NCBI GenBank assembly: GCA_963965975.1
Contig: OZ014423.1
Coordinates: 4,862,301 to 4,926,300 of the forward strand
Direction of reading: 5' to 3'
DNA: 64,000 nucleotides
Source: Xestospongia bergquistia
Taxonomy: Eukaryota > Porifera > Demospongiae > Haplosclerida > Petrosiidae
Part shown: one piece after another, positions 45,493-61,068 of the stretch
Layout: each line of letters begins with the position of its first letter
How positions within the stretch are numbered: the stretch's first letter is position 1
Program-made: the position numbers and the translations under genes
The notes under the pieces: model-generated
The model's database searches: none
Told to the model about the DNA's origin: nothing
The model's input: only the letters and a program-made list of their open reading frames with translations

Positions 45493-48400
45493 ATGCAACA
45501 GCAACAAGTGCCCTTATATCGACCACTACACCAGCCTACTCTTACCTCATCTTTGCATGTCACTAGAGGTTCTAGACCGAGCATGCATCAACAGACTCAC
45601 AGTCCTTTCAAACATCCTAATCAACATCCTCGTCAAGTTGTACAACAACAAAAAACGCAAGTACACCAAAACCAGGAAAAGAAAGGTAGTTGAATTTTTT
45701 ACTTTTATGTTGTTTAGTGTTTTCATTATTAGAGGAGAGCCAATCTCAGACTGACCGTTTATCTCTACTTCATTCACGACTTCAACAAGAAGCTGAAAAG
45801 ATACGGAAATGGAAAAATGTAACAGAACTTGAGTTACGACAAAAGAACCACCAACTTCAGGAAGCACAGCAATTAATTGAGAAGCAACAAAAATCACTTA
45901 TTGATATACAAGTATTGTCTAATTAAAAGTACATAATTCTATATTGTGTTCTAGTTGCAGAATGAGTCATTAAACTCACGTTTGGAAGAGGAGATAGCAA
46001 ACCAACAAGAAATACAAAGAAAGTAATATTTTTTTTAAAGAGAGCCACTGTTGTAATTTTTTGTTATCTTAGAATACAATCTACGAGAGAGTTATGTCAT
46101 GCTCTAAAGGAGCACACCTGTAGTGTGGAGACATCAGTAGATCAAGGAGAAAATGATCGGAGAGAACTTGGAGAGCGCAATATATATTTGACTGAGCAAT
46201 ATAAAGTGAGACAATTTAAGACTGAATTGATATGCTCTGTTTAAAGGAATTAGTTGAACGATTTCATCAAATGGAGCAACAGCAAATAGAAACTTACGAT
46301 TTGTTGAAGGAAAAAAGTCAGTTCCAAATACAAATGAATACTTGTATTCATGACATGTGCACAGTTGAACAAGAGAAGGCAAGAAAGGCAGAGCTATCTA
46401 AGCAACTAAATGAGTTGAGAACATCTAGTACTGAACAGGTATAACAGTATAATGCTGTATGTGTAACACTAAAACATTATCTTCTCTTGTCAGATTCAAA
46501 CTTTACAGTTTGAGCTAGTTCAGTTAAGAACTGAAAATGATAAACTGATAACTTCTCTGGAGGAAAAGAACTCATGCCTTGCTATTCTTGAAGAGAACAA
46601 ACGTATGTTAAGAGAATATAACTGTGTTTATGTGCCTTATAGGAAAATTAGAAGAGACACTGAAAGAAATGGAGATAATTGTTTCAAATAAAGATGCAGA
46701 GTTGGAAAGTTGCAATGCTCAACTCAACCAGAGAGAGGTGAGTAATAATTTAGTGTGTAGAATACTGGGTCCTATTATGTACTATTTACACTACAAGTAT
46801 TAGCTATAATGTTTAATGATGTGTAGGGCATTGTGTTACTTATAAATTATTCATCATCTATAGACAGAAGTGGTGACTTTACACAGTCAGATAGAGGACT
46901 TAGACCAAGAGATAAAGCAGTTAAAATGGATTTGTTCTGATCACAAACAACAACATGTTGAGTTAGTAAAGCAACATGAAGATAGAGAGAGAGAACATCA
47001 GGAATTGAGAGGGTCATTAGAATCACAATTAGAGGAGAAAGAAAGGAGGTGATTCTTGTAATGATACTCTCAGCGATGAGTTTTCCAATAGATTAAGCCA
47101 ATTAGAGAGCCAATTATTAGGTGCCATAGAAGAAAAGGTAAGTAAATATTATAGTCATATCAATTTTCCAACAACTGATTAAGAGTGACTCTCACCTCTA
47201 CAGTTGCATCTTGCACAACAATGTGAGAGTTTTCAATTAAAACTTCAACTTACAGAAGAGAACGAACAATCGCTCAACATCAATCTGAATGATCTGGAAA
47301 ACCAGTTTGACCAGCTCAAACAGGATCATACCAAGTCAAAGGATGAGTTGTCAACATGTCAGACACAAATATCTGGTCTCCAATGTTTACTAGAACAGAA
47401 AGAACAAGAGAAGGAGGTCAGTGTGCATGCAGCAATTTAAACAATTTTACTCAAATAGGATGTAAGAAGAAAATTGACAGAATCTTTAGAAGAAAAGAGA
47501 CAAGAAGTAAGATTTACATTCATTTATATAATCTAATCCTCTATTTAGGTTGTGAGCCTACAAGATAATTGTACTCACTTGCAAACAAGTACCTGTACAC
47601 TCAATGAGGAGGTAGATATATGTACATGTGTCAGGTGATTGTTCATTGGTTGCCTAGAACAAAGATTTATCCTCTCAATTAAAAGCAAAGGAGGAGACTA
47701 TACACTTGCTCACAACAGAGGTCAGTGTATGCTAGCTTATTGAGGAAATATGACTGATATATAGATGGAATCACTTCATGTAAAACTAAAGACTACAGAT
47801 GAGGAGAAAAGTCTCACCAATACAGAGGTATTTATATGTAGATAAGTACAGTAATAACATATTTCTCATGTTATTGTAGCTTGTGTCTGTCAAAGATCAC
47901 CTAACAACTGTTGAACAAGAGCTAAGGGACAAGGTACATGTACATTATTTGTACATGTAATAGTGTGATTCTTTTATTCAATAGACTCATGACTTACAAA
48001 CTCAATTAAAACAACAAGTAGAACTAACAGAAGTCATGAAGCTCAAAGTACATTATTTATACTAACATTTTAGTACTTCATATGTATCACTTAGAACTCG
48101 GTCCTAATATCAGATTTTGAGTCACGTGACCAATCCATTTCATCTCTACAACTTGAAATAACTAATCTAACTAATGAAAAAGAAGAGAACACTGCTATTC
48201 ACCAAAAGGACTCCCAAGAGTATTTTGATAAGATTTCCAAATTACAAGAGCAATTAAAGGAGCTGTCTCAAGAGTTGGTGTTGTCCCACTCGAATGAAGA
48301 AGAAATCAAGAAAGCTATGGATGCTCATGCTAAAGAAATGGGATTAACTCTTGAGAGATACAAGGTTACATCATAATGGCATTATATGATACTTATTTGA

Positions 48401-49589
48401 TCCTGACAGGCTGAGAATACTTACATTGTAGCACAGAAAGATAAGGAAATTGAAAGTTTGAGAGAAGTACAGATGAAAGAGGTTTGTATTCAACCTGATA
48501 TAGTACAAATGATTTAGTAGAATTCAATAGTCAAAAGAAAGAGAAGAACTGAAAAGTAAAGTACTTGAACTTGAAGAACAAATGCAACTACATAGTCAAG
48601 AGAAAGTGTGTACTATAATATATAGATATGTTGCTTTTATTAATTATAGGAGTGTGTTGCTAAGGAAACAGAACAATATAAAGCACAGATCCACTCACTG
48701 GAAATACAACTAAATGACAAAGTATGTAAACAAGGTTTTAAGATTAGGTGATTAAATTGTATTGCTTAGGACAATGAACTGACTCAATTAATAACAGCAG
48801 CCAGTACATTGCAAGCTAAAATTAAAGTAATTGTATTGTGTATTAGAATATAATAATGACATTCCTCAGTCTCCAGCAATAAAAGAGAAAAACAAGGCTA
48901 CAGAAATTTCTCCCTATACTACTCCCATTCAATCTAAAGGTATTATGAATGTAGGGACTATAAAACAATATCTTTGTTAGCCACACTCCTCAGAACACCA
49001 TCAAGACAATCCAAACTTCAACATAACTCAACAGTACATTTATTCAGAATTTTTAATCTATTTTGTCATGGTATTTTAGGCTTCAACTATTTCTCCTCGT
49101 GTCCCTGTCACTCCTCAAAGAATCACTCGTCCTCGTACTACTCCACAATCTAATAGCAAGAGTAAAGATGTGAGTTACATGTAGCTTATAAAATTATTAA
49201 ATTTATGTTAGGAGTCACTGAATGAAGAAAAACGACAATTCAAAGAGTTATTTCCAGATGCAGGCATTGAAGATGATGAAGCAATTTTTAAGAAACCTAA
49301 AGCAAAGGTAAGCCATCCTGTAGTACCAGTTCTGTACAGGAGAGTAGCCAGCACTGTTGTATAGCTGTCCTATACTTCTTTATTACTCTATGTATAGATA
49401 GCTACTCCTCGATCTAGCCTAGGTTCTACAAATGGGCGTGGAAATACTAGAGTGAACAGACAGGTTCCTAGTAGAGGTCGTGGAGGGAAAAGAAAGGGGG
49501 GAGGAGTGAGTCATAATAACAAGAAAGAAAACGAGAATCTCTTGTGGTTTGACTTAGATCCTGTATTTGGGTTTCCTCCTGAAGACTGA
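45493..49589 (+). CDS. SYCP1: SYCP1-like synaptonemal complex transverse-filament protein
   Basis: A Gln-rich head (MQQQQVPLYRPLHQPTL) is followed by the signature block LSLLHSRLQQEAEKIRKWK, VTELELRQKNHQLQEAQQLI and NSRLEEEIANQQEIQRK, which lines up with the conserved start of the animal SYCP1 coiled coil (EAEKIKKWK, ELRQKESKLQEN in vertebrates). Then come some 20 or more small exons of uninterrupted heptad-type coiled coil, and a basic tail with TP/RP motifs (TISPRVPVTPQRITRPRTTP-like), LFPDAGIEDDEAIFKKPK, an RG-rich stretch and the end LLWFDLDPVFGFPPED-stop. I estimate 800-900 residues by eye. SYCP1 bridges homologous chromosome axes in meiosis; the basic tail would bind DNA. Exon ends in the middle of the rod were not all checked. 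Confidence 0.85.
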
Positions 49590-49861
49590 AGGGTATTATA
49601 TCTTACTCATTAAGAGTATAACAATACTTACTCATACTTACTCATTAAGAGTATAACAATACTCCTACTCATTAAGAGTATATCACTTATTCTGACCTAA
49701 TTATACACAATTCAGTGGGTGGGCACCCATACAACATAACAAATATTGGGATTGCTTACTATAACTAACAAGATTCAATTATACAAGTCAATTATGTCAC
49801 TTATGTACAGAGTAGCTTATGAAACTAAACTGAACACGAAGATTTATTCGAACGAGTTACT
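49590..49861. other. Convergent gap SYCP1 / CCDC6 with short repeats
   Basis: The words tactcattaagagtataac recur three times between about 49607 and 49685. Otherwise it is a shared 3' flank. Confidence 0.6.
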
Positions 49862-52533
49862 TTACCGAGTGGTAGGTCTTTCGCGAGCTTTGGATGAAGC
49901 ACCTCCACTGTTTGTTCGTCGTCGCTGCTGTTGCTGTAAATAACAAATGTAATACACAACACAGGATATATAATTGTGTAGAGGATATGGTTTACCTGTG
50001 AGGTAGTTGTGGTTGCTGAAGGTGGTTGAGTGTGATGAAGTTGTGGATTAGAACCAAAGGAAGATGTTCTGCTGTGTATAGGAGATGGAGCAGTAAAAAC
50101 ACCTGTAGAAGGCACTCCACTACCACTTGTAGTTGCAGTAGTACCACCATGGAAGGCTATGAAAAGAAAAATGAGGCTAACAATTATTAATGAATGTATA
50201 CCCAAATCTACATTCCAAATTCCTTAGACTCAATTAAAATACCAACAGATTAGTAGGAGTCTATTAGTATTTATAATACCAGCTGGTCACAACAGACTAG
50301 TAGGAGTCTATTAGTATTTATAATACCAACTGGTCATATACTTACAAGCAGGAGACAGAGATCGTCTTGTAGGTGAAGGTGAATATGGAGTTGGACTTGA
50401 GGTATGTCTACAGCGTTCATTAAATATCCGTTCATCCTCCATTTCTAATGAACTCTCACTCTCAGAGAGTTGACGTGAAATAGCTTCTCTTCGCTCAACC
50501 TCACGAACTAGACGACGTTGCAGTCTCAAGTTCTCTTCTCGTAATGCTTTCTCCTCACCTACTACAGCTCGAATTTTCTCCCTATCTGAAGATACATAAA
50601 GTATAATTACTAATTTTAAAATCGTGGGGGGATCAGGTAAAATACATATGCTCTTTAACAAAGGTAGGCAGTCTCATTACATGCAAGGACTCTAAAAATA
50701 AAATTGAATAATTCATACTTTGAGCTTCAGTGGTAGTTAGTAGTCGTCTTAGCCGATCTACTTCTGCTGAGAGTTCCATAATTCTAGAATTTAAGGCAGC
50801 TGGATTGGAACGATCATTGTTTGGAGATGGAGGAGGTGTGGTTCCTAAACGAGATTCTAACTCTCTCTTTTCAGCTTCGACTTTTTCCATTCTTTTCCAT
50901 AACTTGTTGACAAGCATTTCCTGCTCTTGTTCTAACGTGTTCTCCAAATCAATCTTCTCACGACGAAGCTAGAAGAACAAAGCAAAGATATGTTAGTTAG
51001 TACTGTTATCACCAACTAAGTTACATCAGTCTTTTTGAACATTACTAATATTCAATTAAAGAGATTCTTGTTAAATGTTTATAGATAAGTATGCCATCTC
51101 AGTATTTAGTAAACTGAATTCCTGGTCATTTAACTAATTAACTACCTGCTCCAATGTTGACTGTTTGCCCATTGTCTCTCTCTCAAGACGATCTATCTTC
51201 TTCATCAGTTTACCAATCTGCTGTTCCTGTTCTTGTTCTAATGTCTGCTCCAACTGGACCTTCTCCTGTCGTAACTACATAACCAAAACATGAGGGTTGG
51301 CAGGCTATTTAATATTATGTAAATTAGCCACAATATTTATTATTTCTAATTATGTTTCTGGTAAGTGAGATTGTTATCTTTCTTAAACTAACAACAGAGT
51401 ATTAGCAAACTTTAATTAGTATAGAAGGTGATGTTTATAACACTTGTACAATTCCATGCTACTATAAATAGATTACTTGATCTAAAAATAGAATCTCTTA
51501 ATTACTACACTATCCCCCCCTAGTTTGTTGTCTTTACTTACTTGTGCCAACTTTCTTGATAAGTCATTTGTCAAGAACTCTTCTTCTTGTTCATAATTCA
51601 TAGCAAGTGCTTCTTTCTCTTTCTTGAGGGAATGGATTTTCTTTAATAATGTATTACTAATGAACTCCTCTTCTGCTTCAGCTTGTGCTTGCTAAATTGA
51701 TAGAACAGATTGAAGCAATAATGGACTGATAGGAAAATAATATGAATAATTCATAGCAGTGAGGAGTAACGGACATATACAGATATAGTATGGATTGATG
51801 ACAAAATATCTATAAAACACATGGCTGCCATATCTAATTACAGAGGTCACTAATCCATATTACTCTATTGAGAATACCATTGTAATTATACTAAACTAAT
51901 ACTCCTTGTATTGAAGAGTCCATCTTACTATATTAACAGATGCTTGACGTAGTCGTTTGTTCTCTTCAATCAAGTTCTTATACTTCAATTTTAACATTTC
52001 TAGTTCCGATTTGAGGACAGCATTTTCTTGTACTACAGTAGCCAGACGAACATTCTCAACATCTAATAAAAGAGATAATATAATCAAGAAGTTGTAAAAA
52101 TACTCAGGAGACCAGAGTACGTGTGACAACGATAGGTGATTATTGTCTTATTGTCACATTTGTAATTGTGCAATATCACTGCTCAATCAGTACAATCACT
52201 ATACAAACTTTCAAAGCTTGTGAAAAAGGAACACATGAGCAGTGTTAGCCCTTGTTCTAGATATCAATGGGATACAGTGAGTGTCATTGTTAAAATAACA
52301 ATAACAAATTTTCACAACGGAGAGATATCTTCACCTGTAGGACAATCAGTTGTTGACATAGAACTCTCTAGACTCTCCATACTACTGCTTTTACTAGCTT
52401 GAAGACTTGAGAGACTAGCTGTAGATAATAAACTGCCTGTACGCTTTAGTCCATTACCATCTTTATCTTTAGCATCTCCTCCTGCTCCACTGTTAATATA
52501 AGTACTGCCGGCAGGACCCCCGGCTGGGTTCAT
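49862..52533 (-). CDS. CCDC6: CCDC6 coiled-coil protein
   Basis: A Gly/Ser-rich head ([20 protein letters not shown]) is followed by [115 protein letters not shown] and [19 protein letters not shown], then [20 protein letters not shown]. This order is diagnostic of CCDC6. The tail is Ser/Pro-rich with [16 protein letters not shown], ending [13 protein letters not shown] at 49862. In vertebrates CCDC6 is an ATM substrate and is fused to RET in thyroid cancer; its normal role is in the DNA-damage checkpoint. About 420 residues. A 52 bp tandem duplication sits in one intron. Confidence 0.95.
50240..50340. repeat. Two-copy 52 bp tandem repeat in CCDC6 intron
   Basis: agtaggagtctattagtatt occurs at about 50254 and again 52 bases later, with flanking sequence also repeated. 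The second copy reaches close to a splice donor. Confidence 0.85.
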
Positions 52534-52979
52534 GGTAGGCCTATGGACAAAGTTAGATATCAATGGATATATGCTTTTATGAATAAACTGATATTTCAAG
52601 GAATGGATACATATTTGGATAATTGGAATAAATAAACTAGAAACGGCTTTATGTGCTAACTAGTTCGTTTGCAATTGACAACGATTTCCTACAACTTCAC
52701 AACGTTCTGTTCATTACTATTCAGATCTACAATTAAGGATAGAGTTCTCTCCTATTTTTATTATGCAAAATAATCGAATTTCTACGCCTATATATCATTA
52801 CAAGACTCCCTAACCTTCAAAACAGGGTCTTGGTGACAAGAACGCTTCGAACACAGTCCAAAAACACAACTCTTGAAGATGGCTGCTAATGAGACGGCAA
52901 TAATAATTATCACCACACCTACTTAATTATTTTTATTATCAGATCCACCCAAATCCAGCAGCAAGCTTGACACCCCATC
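52534..52979. promoter_or_regulatory. Divergent promoter, CCDC6 / ankyrin gene
   Basis: 446 bases between starts. It contains aagatggctgctaatg at 52876-52891, close to the YY1 consensus and sharing atggctgctaatg with the GEN1 promoter. No gene is seen. Confidence 0.6.
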
Positions 52980-54015
52980 ATGTCCCGAACGTCGTTTCAT
53001 GATCGTCCTGTTTCTAATAAACCATTAGTAGATACAAGTACATTGTGTGGAGCTGTAGCTACTAGTGACTTACAAGTAAGAGTTGACTTAGTTACCGTGA
53101 CATTTGACAAACATAAAGATACATACAATATTTTAGTTGGTTGAACGACTTATCAAATCTGGAGCTAATGTAAATGAGAAATCGCCAGATGGTTTTGCCC
53201 CTCTATGTATTGCAGCTTTCTGGGGCTATGCTGAGATTGTGAAACTACTGCTTGAAGCAAAGTACACAGTCTAGGGTTATTTACATTACTCGTACTTACA
53301 TCATCACTATTTACTTAGAGCAGACGTCAATGCTACTAACAGTGGTACAGGTTGGACAGCCTGTCATTGTGCAGCATTTCAAGGTCATGGTAAAGTCCTC
53401 ATGTACCTCCTTCAATATCAACCTGATATCACTATACAAGACACAATGGGAAGGTTAGGTTTATTAAACAGTAATAACTTGTATATTGTGTACTTGTAGA
53501 ACAGCTGTAGATTTTGCATCTGCACAGGATCCAATTTGGCCATTTTTCTCTGGTTAGTTACATGTACATGTTATATAATAGTGGCAGTATATAATGTTAT
53601 AATTATGAGGAGTGCATTAAACAGGAGAATACACTCCATGTGATTCTATACCATTGTATATCCAATCATACAAATATTGATTGGATCTCACATTAATCAT
53701 TTCATTCTTTTAGTTCTTAAATGCAAGAGAACTTCGAAGGAAGAACTCATTCGTCTCAATATAATCCAAACATTGCCTTCACAACCTGGTTCAGCTTCAG
53801 GGGGTGTGGCTCAGCCACAGAGACTCAGCAGATTTAACAGACCTGGGTCTTCGTATATACTTGCTGATCTACCAATGGGTGGAGTTAGTGATGAGATAAC
53901 AAAAGGAGAAAAAAAGGTATTGACTATACAATGAAAAAGGACAATTGTATTTTTTTTAAATAAATAGATGTCAGCAGCTCGAGCTTATGGAGATGTACTC
54001 TATGAGGAGAAATAA
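52980..54015 (+). CDS. Small ankyrin-repeat protein
   Basis: Six or seven exons. The start is MSRTSFHDRPVSNKPLVDTS. Ankyrin repeats follow: LCGAVATSDLQLVERLIKSG, FAPLCIAAFWGYAEIVKLLL and TGWTACHCAAFQGHGKVLMY, then a weaker one, TAVDFASAQDPIW. The C-terminal part (about 80 residues, KRTSKEELIRLNIIQTLP, SRFNRPGSSYILADLPMGG) is not ankyrin, ending GDVLYEEK-stop. About 230 residues. I cannot assign an orthologue. A binding scaffold is likely from the fold. An intron at about 53557-53712 separates the repeats from the tail. Confidence 0.82.
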
Positions 54016-54148
54016 CTCTATACGCAAAGATATACAGAGATATACTAAGTCACATATTAACTAGAACAACACTTCCCAGAAGTGAAGTTAAGGAGAGTAA
54101 TCATAGCAAATCATTGTTAGGTCAATAGATTCTATTTACATAAGATAG

Positions 54149-55622
54149 CTATAAAGTTCTATACGCAACTGGCCAATATCCAGTCCAGTTTTGATGTAAC
54201 ACTTCAGCTTGTGTCTTCATCTCAGACATCTTCTCTTGTAGCATATCTGTGATTTGCTTTCGTAACACAACAGCACTAGCTTGAGCAGTTTTTTGTGCAT
54301 TAAGAAGTGCAGTGAAGTCAATTGGTTCACCAACAAGTAATGTTAATCGTTTAAATAATTGTGGAATATATGGACGGATTTCTGGAAGAATGTCTTCCAT
54401 TCCTACATGATATAGTGGTAGAACAATAGGTGGAATACGTGCCTCAGCTATCATCCTTCCAACTCCTATAATACAGATAACATTGACTTAGAAAAGAACC
54501 ATATACTTCAATAGATAAATCAAATAGGTAGTACATACAATTGTTACATAATGTCTTAATAAGGTTATAATATAATAGCTTACCCCACTTTAATCTGATG
54601 AAGTCACCACCTGCATTCACTTTTCCTATAGTATAAACAAATGTAGTTACTGTAGTTACAATGAGATGGTTTACCTTCAGGGAAAACGTGGATCCATTTA
54701 CCATCATTGAGAAGTTGAATACAAAAATTGATGGCTTTTTGATAGACGCCATCACCTTGAGGAATGGATAAATGAATCGACTGATGAATTAATAATAGAT
54801 ACATAAGTGAAATGTATTAACACTAGATGAATGAACTGTGTGTGCAAATCAAAGATAAACTTTTCTTATAAATTACCTCGAATTACAGGAACCACCTGTC
54901 CTCTTGAGAAAAATGATGAAAAAACTTTATTAGTAAACAATAGTTCTTTAGCAGCAGGTGTCCTACAGAGTTAATGTGGGTGTGGCATTGTTATTACATA
55001 ACAATCATCATACTGACCATCTAAAGCCACCTTCAGTGAAAGCAGTTCTAACTGGAAGAGTACCTATAGATAAACAACTTATATTAATAACAGCAGATGT
55101 GTTATGGTTCAGTAGACACACAAATTCACTTAATGACATAGTTTGTGCTAGCTAGTACATAGGTCACAATCATATTAACATTCTTATAGTGATATACACA
55201 AATTATAAAGCTATGTGAAATCAAACTAACTGACTTATGCAGGCTCAGTATGTCAAAAATTTAATAACATTGCCTACTAGAGCCAACACCCATTACTCCT
55301 ATACATACCCCATATTACTGGATCGTCTAGACATGATGTATGATTGCTGACAGTAACTAGAGGAGTTCCTGAGGGTCGTTTCACAACTGCTTCATGTAAT
55401 ACATCTAAGTTTTTAGTCTGGACTTGCTGAAATAGTCCTGAAAGAAAAATACACACCTATGACACACCCACTTGACACGAATTAGCTAAGTGCTACTGTT
55501 ACAAACTTACTGAGATAGATTTTAGTAATAGTATGCGCCAAGGTCAATAGAGGGAGCTGACCTAGACGCCATCTGACGGAGAGGGACTTTGGAAAAGGCC
55601 AATCATTTTGAGATGACGCCAT
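54149..55622 (-). CDS. TAFAZZIN: Tafazzin (cardiolipin transacylase)
   Basis: The start is [20 protein letters not shown]. Exons then give [20 protein letters not shown] with the acyltransferase HX4D box (NHTSCLD), [88 protein letters not shown] and [20 protein letters not shown], ending PVAYRTL-stop. About 280 residues, typical. Tafazzin remodels cardiolipin acyl chains on mitochondrial membranes facing the intermembrane space; it is the Barth-syndrome gene in humans. Substrate box and the FPEG motif are intact. It shares a 110 bp promoter with mitochondrial SSB. Confidence 0.95.
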
Positions 55623-55732
55623 GTATGCTTAGACTCCACCCTTTTGGAGTGCTGTGGTCCGGAGACCAATTTTCGCCGGGCACACCCACTAGTCTAGTCC
55701 ACGTGGGTGCTTGATCTTACCTGTTGGGGGAG
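55623..55732. promoter_or_regulatory. Bidirectional promoter, tafazzin / mtSSB
   Basis: 110 bases between divergent starts of two mitochondrial-protein genes. It contains accaatttt (about 55667) and an E-box, ccacgtgg (55699-55706). Both motifs are seen; co-regulation is inferred. Confidence 0.65.
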
Positions 55733-56618
55733 ATGCTCAGAATAGTTCTCAATAAAGGAAAAGTAATCTGAAAAAAATATATGTACTTTATATATTACAG
55801 AATTACATATCTAAGGAGTCAACTTACTTGTCATTTATTTAGCTCTTTGCTGGTCAATGTAAGACATTTAGCACAACAAGTGCTCTTTTTAGAGAAAGAT
55901 GTTAGTTAAGTTTCTCTATTAATTTTATAACTAATTGCTATTACATCATTATATTAGCATTTAGTCATGTTCAAGTGTTGGGTCGTGTTGGAGTTGATCC
56001 ACAAAGTTATGGTCCAGATGTAACACGACGAATTGTGTTCTTCAATGTTGCAGTAAATCATGTGACTCGATTTCGATCAGAAGATGATAATTGTAAGAGA
56101 GAGATGTTAATGATGTGTTACATTTCCTTTCCTTTAGTTCAAGAGAAAGTAGTCACAAATTGGCACAATGTAGCAGTTTTAAAGTCTGGTTTACAAGACT
56201 ATGTTCTACAACATGTTTCAAAGGGGTCAGTAATAATATTAATGAATTGTTCAACATCAATTGTTTCAGAGCTCGTGTGTTGTGTAATGGACGACTGGAG
56301 ACACGAGTAACACCTGGTAAGGAAGGAATACCTCCCCAGAAAACGACTAATGTAGTTTTAGGTAAGCGACTAAGTGCTCATGGCAACAAATGAAAGTAAT
56401 GCACATGTTATATACCTTATAAGAGACAATAATGATTCACTTGGTTGATAAACAGCATGTACTCAATACTTCCAGTGTTGTATTAATCTTCATATTTACT
56501 CTTGTTATGTTTGGTAGAGGACATTGTTATCATGAATGACCCTCGACGAGATGAGCGTCAAAGAGATCAAGATTATTCTGACACTTCTTTAGAAGACAAT
56601 AGAGACCCCCCATTATGA
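55733..56618 (+). CDS. SSBP1: Mitochondrial single-stranded DNA-binding protein
   Basis: Exons join to MLRIVLNKGKLFAGQCKTFS and TTSALFRER, a Lys/Arg/Ser-rich, acid-free mitochondrial targeting sequence, then the OB fold: HVQVLGRVGVDPQSYG, RRIVFFNVAVNHVTRF, VVTNWHNVAVLKSGLQDYVL, QHVSKGARVLCNGRLETRV and TTNVVLEDIVIMNDP. It ends EDNRDPPL-stop with an Asp-rich tail. About 170 residues, slightly longer than human SSBP1 (148). It coats single-stranded mtDNA during replication as a tetramer. Confidence 0.94.
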
Positions 56619-56971
56619 TAGGATCTGTATTAGTTGTTTATTGAATATATAGTACTTAAACAATATTAGATAGTTAGTTTTACTAACTCCTAGTATTCTA
56701 AATGTAGTTTATTATTTAAGACATCCTTTTTTGAAAGCAAATAGCTTTATTGCCACAGATGAATACTGTAATTATTATGTGGACATGATGGGTACAATTC
56801 ACATCTTATGAAGACGTAAGGAATAAAATATAAATAATGAAAGATCAATCAATAATTGTCATTATTAGTAATGAGATAGTTAATAACTTTATAATTTATT
56901 ATAAGTTATAAAAATTGGAGCTGGAGTTGGTGGTACTATAATGGGTGGAGCTAGCCAAGTGTATAACATTG
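56619..56971. other. Convergent gap mtSSB / CAPS2-like
   Basis: AT-rich shared 3' flank. An AATAAAATATAAATAA run near 56822 could hold a poly(A) signal. No gene is seen. Confidence 0.5.
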
Positions 56972-60278
<3,307 letters not shown>

Positions 60279-60642
60279 AACTCTAAAATATAGAATAGTA
60301 AATGCCACACCCCTAATTCAATGCAGCATACTTACACGAACAATTAAACTAAGTAGTAGAGAGCTCTTTTTGCTGTGTTTATTTCTTCTCTTATCTTAAC
60401 ACCTCATTCTAATAAGTTATGAGAGACAGAAACCTCATTGCATTGATGCGGGCTGCTCCCTGATTGCGCCTTTTCTTTTGAATATTAATGTACACGCCCA
60501 CAATACCATAGCAACCCAATCAAATAATTTTTGATTAATAATAACAAAAGCAAAGAACACAAAACAATATCGACAAGATTAATTATGAATGTATAAAATT
60601 TTATAAATGTAAAAATGAACAAATTTTTGTATCATACATAGT
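60279..60642. other. CAPS2-like promoter and tandem-C2 gene 3' flank
   Basis: Same-strand gap. The region near 60420-60520 is less AT-rich and is probably the promoter. No gene is seen. Confidence 0.5.
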
Positions 60643-61036
60643 TTAATGGGCACTTTTCCCACTACGGCCCAAGGATGCTGAACGACTTTTTTGTATCTGA
60701 GTTCCTAAAGAATGCCAACGACTGATTGGGGTTCGAGGATTAGCACACATCTCCATCCAGTGTGAGCGTCCAGTTGGATGATCAGAGCCCTCTCCTAATT
60801 CAAAGAATCCCATAAGATCATTTCGTCCCAAAAGATCATAATCCATAACAGAGACTTCAAGTCGTATGAAATGAATGTCCATATCTGTGATATCAAATTG
60901 GAATTGCTCATTATAAATTGGAACAAGAGTCTTCTTTTTAATGGATGACTTCCACTTTGTCAGACGATTGCCTTTGTATATCAGATATATCTTGACGTAT
61001 GGATCTACATATAAAAACAATACATAACCACACACA

Positions 61037-61068
<32 letters not shown>

